This document shows positions 59,601-64,000 of a stretch of 64,000 nucleotides of DNA, in pieces (the first letter of the stretch is position 1; the number at the start of each line of letters is the position of its first letter). Location of the stretch: positions 10,099,777 through 10,163,776 of the forward strand of contig NW_024881303.1 in assembly GCF_018691265.1 (NCBI RefSeq), in the 5' to 3' direction. Both the position numbers and the translations under genes were made by a program. The notes under the pieces were generated by a model that ran no database searches, was not told the DNA's origin, and saw only the letters and a program-made list of their open reading frames with translations. Origin of the DNA: Tyto alba. Lineage: Eukaryota > Chordata > Aves > Strigiformes > Tytonidae.

Positions 59601-62379
59601 AGAATGAGAGAGAGAAGTCACATTTCTCTAATTTTAGCCGGTCACATCCATTTTCACTTCTTCCCAGCCACTGTTAGCAGTCAGTGCTGTTCTGGGCTTT
59701 TCAACTGGATCCAGCTGTGGTCCTCCTTCAGGCTGCTGGAGGTTAGTACACAAAAACATGCATGGTTTGGACAGGATTTCTGTGCTGGTACTTTATAAGG
59801 GGGTCAATAGCTGCACTTTGGGTTTTCCACAACCCTTTCTATACACCCCTTCATGATGGCTGATCACAACAGGAAAAAAAGACAGAAACTGAGTATGAGG
59901 AACCACAGAGGCAAGTCCACACTTGTTCCTCCAAAATAACAGACCCTTGAAAATCAGTCTCTTTCCCATTTTTGTACAGAGGATGTACAGCACAGAACCT
60001 TGGAGCTCACTTCTGTGAAGTTAAACACTTCTCTTGTATTTGTCTTCACTGCTATCCTGCCTTTGGGACCCTTTCCAGGCACAGTATGTCATGACCCAGG
60101 TGCAGCAATACCCTTCTTCAACGTGCACTTTGGATTAAGAGATTTCAGGACACTTTGGGAGAAGATGTTTTCCAGCACAAGACCTGTGCCGCTGCTCCCA
60201 CTTCCACAGCAGGCAGAACCCGTGCTCCTCGGCTCGCTCCGTGCCAGCAGACCCCCCCGGGGCTGCAGCCTGCCTCTGAGTCACTGCCTGCTGCTGGTTC
60301 ACACTGAGGGACTGCGTCTCCAGCAATCTCCCCGCTTCCCTCCTTGCTCCTGTCATAATTTACTAGGGACTGATGCCAGGAGCAAATTGTCATCTGTCAC
60401 CAGCTCAGCTGTGCTGCCGAGTGGGTGCTGGATGGGAAAGGAGTGCAGCCCCGCCGCCTGCTCCCTGCCCCTCTCTGTGGGGAGGGTGATCCCTGCCCTT
60501 TCCAAAAGGCCATTTTTGGCTCCTGGGGGTTTCTCTAGCCTTTCGGAGGAGGAAGGGAATCCCATTATAATCTGGGCCCAGAAAAAAAAAAAAAAATGAG
60601 ATGAGGCAAAGAACAACTGAGAAAGAGGAGGAATGAGAAGAAGGCTCAGAGCCACTGAACAAACAGACCCGTGGCATTCAGGCATGATCTACTTGTGTAG
60701 TTTCCACCCTGTGGCCAAATAGCCTTGGCTCTCCCAGACCTTGGCCATGGTGGGGTTGGGGGAGAGAGGGAGGGGACAGAGGTAATAGTTTCACAAGGAC
60801 ACACTGTTCTTGAGCAATTTCTGTGCAGGTATAAACATGATTTCCTGCAGCACTGATTGATACATAAGTCTCCTCACTCAAACAGGGCTGAATGCATTTG
60901 TTTACTGTGTCTGATGCAAGGAAAATTTCTGACACATGTTTTATTTGTGAGGTATCCTAATGTAGTGATACTTTTTTTGTTCACAAGGTAGAGAGGGAAT
61001 TGGTTTCCTCTCCATGGCTCCTAATTTGAATGGCTGAGGATGGGGTTTATAGACGTGTGGAGGGATGATTAAACAGCTATATCGACCTTGGCCATGTAAG
61101 ATGATCAGTAAAAGTAAAGTGTCTGCTAGTGGGTACATTCACAGAGCCTGCAGCTTTCCCTAAGGTTTAGTTGCTTCTTTAGAGATGCCTAAAAGGCAGA
61201 AAAGACAGTCCCAAACCCAGGAGGAGTGAGTCCAAAAGATCTCAATCTTTCTGAGCTGCTGCTGCGGGAATTTGCAGCAGATGTAAAGATCAGCAGAAAG
61301 GGAAATACCAGCAACCTCCAAAACCAAGAGAGCACAGGACAGGAACAGCAGCATGGACAGGACAAGCCCTGTGCTCTTACTGGTGCCTGAGGCAGCAGAG
61401 CAAACCCACCAAGGAGAGGTCTGGGCAAACTGGTGTCCAGGCCCATGGCAGACCCAACATTTCCAACTTGCCCAGCCTTTCCCCTCCCTTACCAGCTGGA
61501 CATGGGTGGCATGAAGGAGGTGGCCAACTGACCTGAGTGCTGCGGGTTGGGAGCTCACTCTGGAAGGCGTGATATGGAGAAGTTGTTCATCAAAACAAAA
61601 GAAGGGCTGTATCAATTCAGTCATCGGATCCATCTTGCCCAGAAACCACTCCCTTGGCCTTGACCTGCCAGTCGTGGTGCTTGTAAAAAAGATAAAAATA
61701 TGGCAGATGTGTGTGTTGACGGAATATTGCTGAACTCTGGGACTACATGGCACTCTTACTTCTCAGGCCAGGACTTGTAGCTATGTAGCCCTCAATAATT
61801 TCTTCTGTTGTGATCTGGCATTGACTTCATGAAAATGTACGACCTCTCCAACACCCTGCACAAGGATTTCCAGGAACTGCGTGAGAAGAGGACTGATGTT
61901 ACACTGGTAGAGAGGCAGGGAGCTCTCGGCAGAGGGAGCTGGAGGACATTTGTCCTGGCTGGGCAAAGATGCTCTTTCTAGAGGCTGAGGAGACAGTGGC
62001 TGTTTGGTCAAGGAGGCTGGAACAGGCAGTGACATGGAAGCAGTTGAAGGTGTAAAACAGGTCTGAGGAAGAGCTTTGGAGAGACTGACTGTGACCACAA
62101 GGTAAGAAAAATACAGAGCCTGGGTGAAGACTCCAAGAAGAATTAAACTGGGGTTCATTGCAGACTGGGTGAGGAAATAATGGAAAAGAAGGAAGAGAGA
62201 AACCATCCAGATGGGGAGCTGGGACAAGAGCAGCTGGGACTTTTTGGGCCAGAGTGCAGGCAGGAACTGGAGACAATGGATGAGATTTGAAAACTAGCAT
62301 GCACTGAGCAACGTGCTACCCAAAAGTGAGTCATTTAAAGGCAGTTTGGGTGCATCTGCCCTGCAGTTACTTCTGTGAA
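56700..62379. other. Non-coding region, no gene seen
   Basis: No repeat body recognised after the older CR1 tail. A TG/TA-rich stretch lies at 57691-57740. Frames up to 199 codons (60000-60599 plus) and 197 codons (61160-61753 minus) have no domain motif. The stretch 61780-62300 is purine-rich on the plus strand and contains a good splice-donor match at 62099-62107, described among the findings. Confidence 0.5.
60582..60596. repeat. Poly-A tract
   Basis: Fifteen A residues. It ends the GC-richer stretch from 60000 and supplies a poly-lysine end to a spurious 199-codon open frame. Confidence 0.88.
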
Positions 62380-62650
62380 TGCAGTGAATTATTAGATTTG
62401 CTGGCATGGGCCGTTCTGCACAGGGCAGGTTACTATAGCAGTGTTTACTTTTATGGCAAACAAACTTATCCAGCACGAGTTACCTTGGGGACAAGCCTCC
62501 CCGCTGAGCAATAGCGATGTTACAGCTCAGTTCATATTTGAGCCTTTCCTTAGGCTCCACTCCCAGGAGGATTTGACAGAAAAAGGATTTAATAATCACT
62601 TTAGGAAAGAAAAATGTACCTATAGCATCCTGCTGACTTAAGTGTTAGAG
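62380..62650. promoter_or_regulatory. Candidate conserved non-coding element
   Basis: GAATTATTAGATTTGCTGGC, AGCAGTGTTTACTTTTATGG, AACAAACTTATCC and GGATTTAATAATCACTTTAG occur in repeat-free DNA. GTTTAC and AACAAAC are forkhead-type cores lying about 20 bases apart. Two open frames of 62 and 66 codons run through it but have no family signature. Confidence 0.3.
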
Positions 62651-64000
62651 CTGGATGGAGTTTCTCTGCAGAACAGTCCATTCAGCAAGCCCAAAGAGTT
62701 CTGGAGAAATGGATGATATTCATGAAAACAAGTGGAGTTTGTCATGAGTTTTGGCCCAGCCAAATACAAACATGTGCTGTGTAGGGGTGTGGTGTAGGGG
62801 AAGGATGCAAGGGGTTGAAAAAGATGATGAAAAGGTTAAACAATATTTTAAAACTGAATTTTCTTTGGTTTAGTGCTTTGTTTGGAAACACCATCTTTTC
62901 ATTCCATTCTCATCCACTTTTCATAGGCTCCTCCTTGCACATTTTTCTTAAGGGCTCAGGTAAATTGCAAAGAAATTAAACACTTTATTTTATAAGGTCT
63001 AAGTGGTCTGGGGTTGCCAAAGTTATTTTCTCTTCCATCTCACAAAGAAGTAGTAACAAGGAATATTCTACATAATGTAAATGATGGAAATTAAGCTTGG
63101 TGCATGGTAGTCAGCCTGAAGCTGAGCCCTTGGGGACCACTGCCTGGCGTCAGAAATGGCCATGCTCTTTAGGAAGAAGAAAAAGCAATATATGTGCATG
63201 CCACTACTGGGGCAGGGTGGGGAAGGAACCCTTCCTGAGATCCATCCAAGGATCTGGTCCCTCCCTCAGTCACACATAAGCCCACTGCATTACAACTCTT
63301 GCATGATTGAGTGTAATACCCACCCTGACCTGGCCATGCGCATAAAGCATGAGGCACTGGCTGGTCTATATATAATGGCCTACAGGAAATATCAAAGTCA
63401 CTTCCCCTGCAGTGCTTCTTCCCTGGCTTAGCTGGAGAAGTGTCTGCAGTGACATGGTGAGGAGGAGGAGTATTTATGGCTGCCACCACAGCCAAGTGCA
63501 GGCTACCCAGGGTCCCTATCAGCAAGGGCTGATTGCATCGACAACCTTATTGCAAAGACCTTCCCTCTTCCAGCAAGCACACAGCCCGCTTTCTTTTTCC
63601 CCTGAAATATCCCAGTCTCTGACTCGTCCTATCCACAGAATTCAGGGCAAAATTCATCTCGTCATATCCTGCTTTTTATTTGAAGAAAACAATGAGCGAC
63701 AGGTCTGCCAACAGGGTCCTAAATCACTGGGGACTACTGTGGGTCCTGAATGAAGTCCAAGGGAATGTGGCCAGCATCTGTCCAGGAATCGAGATGGCTT
63801 CTTTGGTCCACATATCTGGATGTATCAGAGGACACAGAGATGCACTTGAGTTTCCAGGCAGGCCTCTTGTTGTAACAGGTCTACTAGTGGTGGTGGGAAT
63901 TTGCAAGGCCATTGCAATCAACTTAGGGTATGATGATCCCTCTGGGCTTCAGCAGGATGCACTGCTGATTGCTTTGGGCATCCACTTCACGCATTTTGGT
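62651..64000. other. Non-coding region to the window end, no gene seen
   Basis: Unique-looking sequence. A TATA-like CTATATATAATGG lies at about 63365, but no initiator or exon context supports a promoter. Frames of 91-118 codons near 63.2-63.75 kb overlap on both strands and carry no recognised motif. Confidence 0.5.

Noticed and set aside
60000..60599. 199-codon plus-strand frame ending in poly-lysine
   Set aside because: The lysine end comes from a 15-base A-run, and the rest is low-complexity with no domain.
63360..63380. TATA-box-like CTATATATAATGG
   Set aside because: Isolated match in AT-containing sequence with no initiator, CpG island or exon nearby.
1..64000. tRNA, rRNA, known microRNA, CRISPR array, operon-like gene clusters
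   Set aside because: Read for on both strands and not found. The window is vertebrate non-coding DNA.

Overview
This window looks like intergenic or deep intronic DNA from a bird. The best evidence is a well preserved 3' end of a CR1 non-LTR retrotransposon at about 32603-32920, with the typical avian ATTCTATGATTCT tail. A second, older CR1 tail lies near 56435-56699. Several decayed MIR-type and L3-type repeats, of the kind shared across amniotes, are also present. Base composition is mixed, there are no bacterial-style gene clusters, and open frames are short. I recognise no protein-coding gene, tRNA, rRNA, known microRNA, CRISPR array or prokaryotic mobile element. The longest frames (about 270 codons, both on the minus strand near 21.2-22.0 kb and 23.3-24.2 kb) lie in GC-rich patches, show no family motif and are best read as chance.

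Layout. 1-16 kb is unique sequence with homopolymer tracts, a five-copy 24-bp minisatellite (5864-5986), a compound ATT/GTA microsatellite (6118-6166) and a few AT-rich blocks that resemble conserved non-coding elements. 16.7-17.7 kb holds the densest CpG cluster, an orphan CpG island with no recognisable exon. 17.7-28 kb alternates CpG-rich patches (21.4-21.7 and 23.3-23.8 kb) with AT-rich blocks rich in homeodomain, POU, TCF and GATA-like motifs. It also contains a MIR copy with a recognisable 3' tail (22.88-23.11 kb). 28-36 kb carries two copies of an L3/MIR-type repeat, the good CR1 copy, and a possible minus-strand CR1 remnant. 39-48 kb holds several quiet AT-rich blocks that are enhancer candidates (39.7, 40.7-41.2 and 46.7-47.2 kb) and more ancient repeats. 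48-64 kb is mostly unique sequence with MIR remnants and the older CR1.

Interpretation. The pattern is a gene-poor stretch with few young repeats and many AT-rich blocks containing clustered transcription-factor-like motifs. This resembles the regulatory gene deserts around developmental genes, but that is inference: conservation cannot be seen from one sequence. I found no convincing new biological system. The most checkable leads are the orphan CpG island, the recurrent TAGCTGCTT-type motif in separate AT-rich blocks, the 24-bp minisatellite and a 39-nt imperfect hairpin near 24.2 kb.
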